Below are positions 12,587 through 12,614 of a stretch of DNA of 12,614 nt, one piece after another; the first letter of the stretch is position 1, and the number at the start of each line of letters is the position of its first letter. A program made the position numbers and the translations under genes. Source of the DNA: JAUWQU01 sp964605095 (GTDB taxonomy: Bacteria; Planctomycetota; Phycisphaerae; SM23-33); assembly GCA_964605095.1 (NCBI GenBank), contig CAZSBS010000144.1, positions 1-12,614 of the forward strand, in the 5' to 3' direction. The notes beneath the pieces were generated by a model. The model saw only the letters and a program-made list of their open reading frames with translations, was not told where the DNA came from and made no database searches.

Positions 12587-12614
12587 CCCCGGCGCGCCGG
12601 GACGGGGTTGTTTT
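12587..12614 (+). terminator. Possible hairpin terminator at the right window edge
   Basis: CCCCG (12587-12591) and CGGGG (12603-12607) can pair around an 11-nt loop, followed by TTGTTTT up to the window end. An overlapping 14-bp palindrome, CCCGGCGCGCCGGG (12588-12601), can fold instead. No plus-strand gene is seen upstream, so what it would terminate is unclear. The T-tract is cut off by the window edge. Confidence 0.3.

Noticed and set aside
1..12614. CRISPR array, tRNA, rRNA or prophage features
   Set aside because: I looked on both strands and saw no regularly spaced identical repeats, no tRNA-like cloverleaf and no phage genes.

Overview
The window looks like high-GC chromosomal DNA from a Planctomycetota bacterium, most likely class Phycisphaerae. 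This is an inference from style, because no rRNA or other marker gene is present. The clues are a Tat-exported Gfo/Idh/MocA oxidoreductase with the DWDxWLG and RPYN motifs common in that phylum, secreted proteins with Thr-Thr-Arg-Pro linkers, an RHS/YD-repeat fragment, a very large secreted TPR protein and a GH95-like sugar hydrolase.

Layout. (1) 1-438, minus strand: a 5'-truncated RHS-repeat gene that runs off the left edge. Its broken end abuts a short repeat at 443-465. (2) 489-1956, plus strand: a consensus sigma-70 promoter (TTGACA, 16 bp, TATAAT), a 5' leader with a 12-bp palindrome near the predicted start point and two small repeated stem-loops, then the exported oxidoreductase. (3) 1957-2144: a short convergent gap. 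(4) 2145-9038, minus strand: two exported TPR proteins of 465 and 1804 residues, 81 bp apart and probably one operon. (5) 9039-9773: a lower-GC stretch. It holds a 23-codon mini-ORF, an 18-bp dyad, a 161-bp MITE-like element with 26-bp terminal inverted repeats, and an orphan signal-peptide ORF that the element interrupts. (6) 9774-12167, minus strand: a GH95-like hydrolase of 797 aa with no signal peptide. (7) 12168-12614: non-coding, with a second short repeat, an 18-bp palindrome, a G-rich repeated tract and a terminal hairpin.

How the parts may work together. The hydrolase and the oxidoreductase fit carbohydrate breakdown and sugar modification, but they are on opposite strands about 8 kb apart and nothing shows that they are co-regulated. 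The TPR pair looks like a periplasmic or envelope scaffold, with no enzymatic domain seen. I found no convincing new defence or signalling system. The most unusual structure is the MITE-like element: removing it with one TA joins the signal-peptide ORF to a downstream open frame of 124 codons in total.
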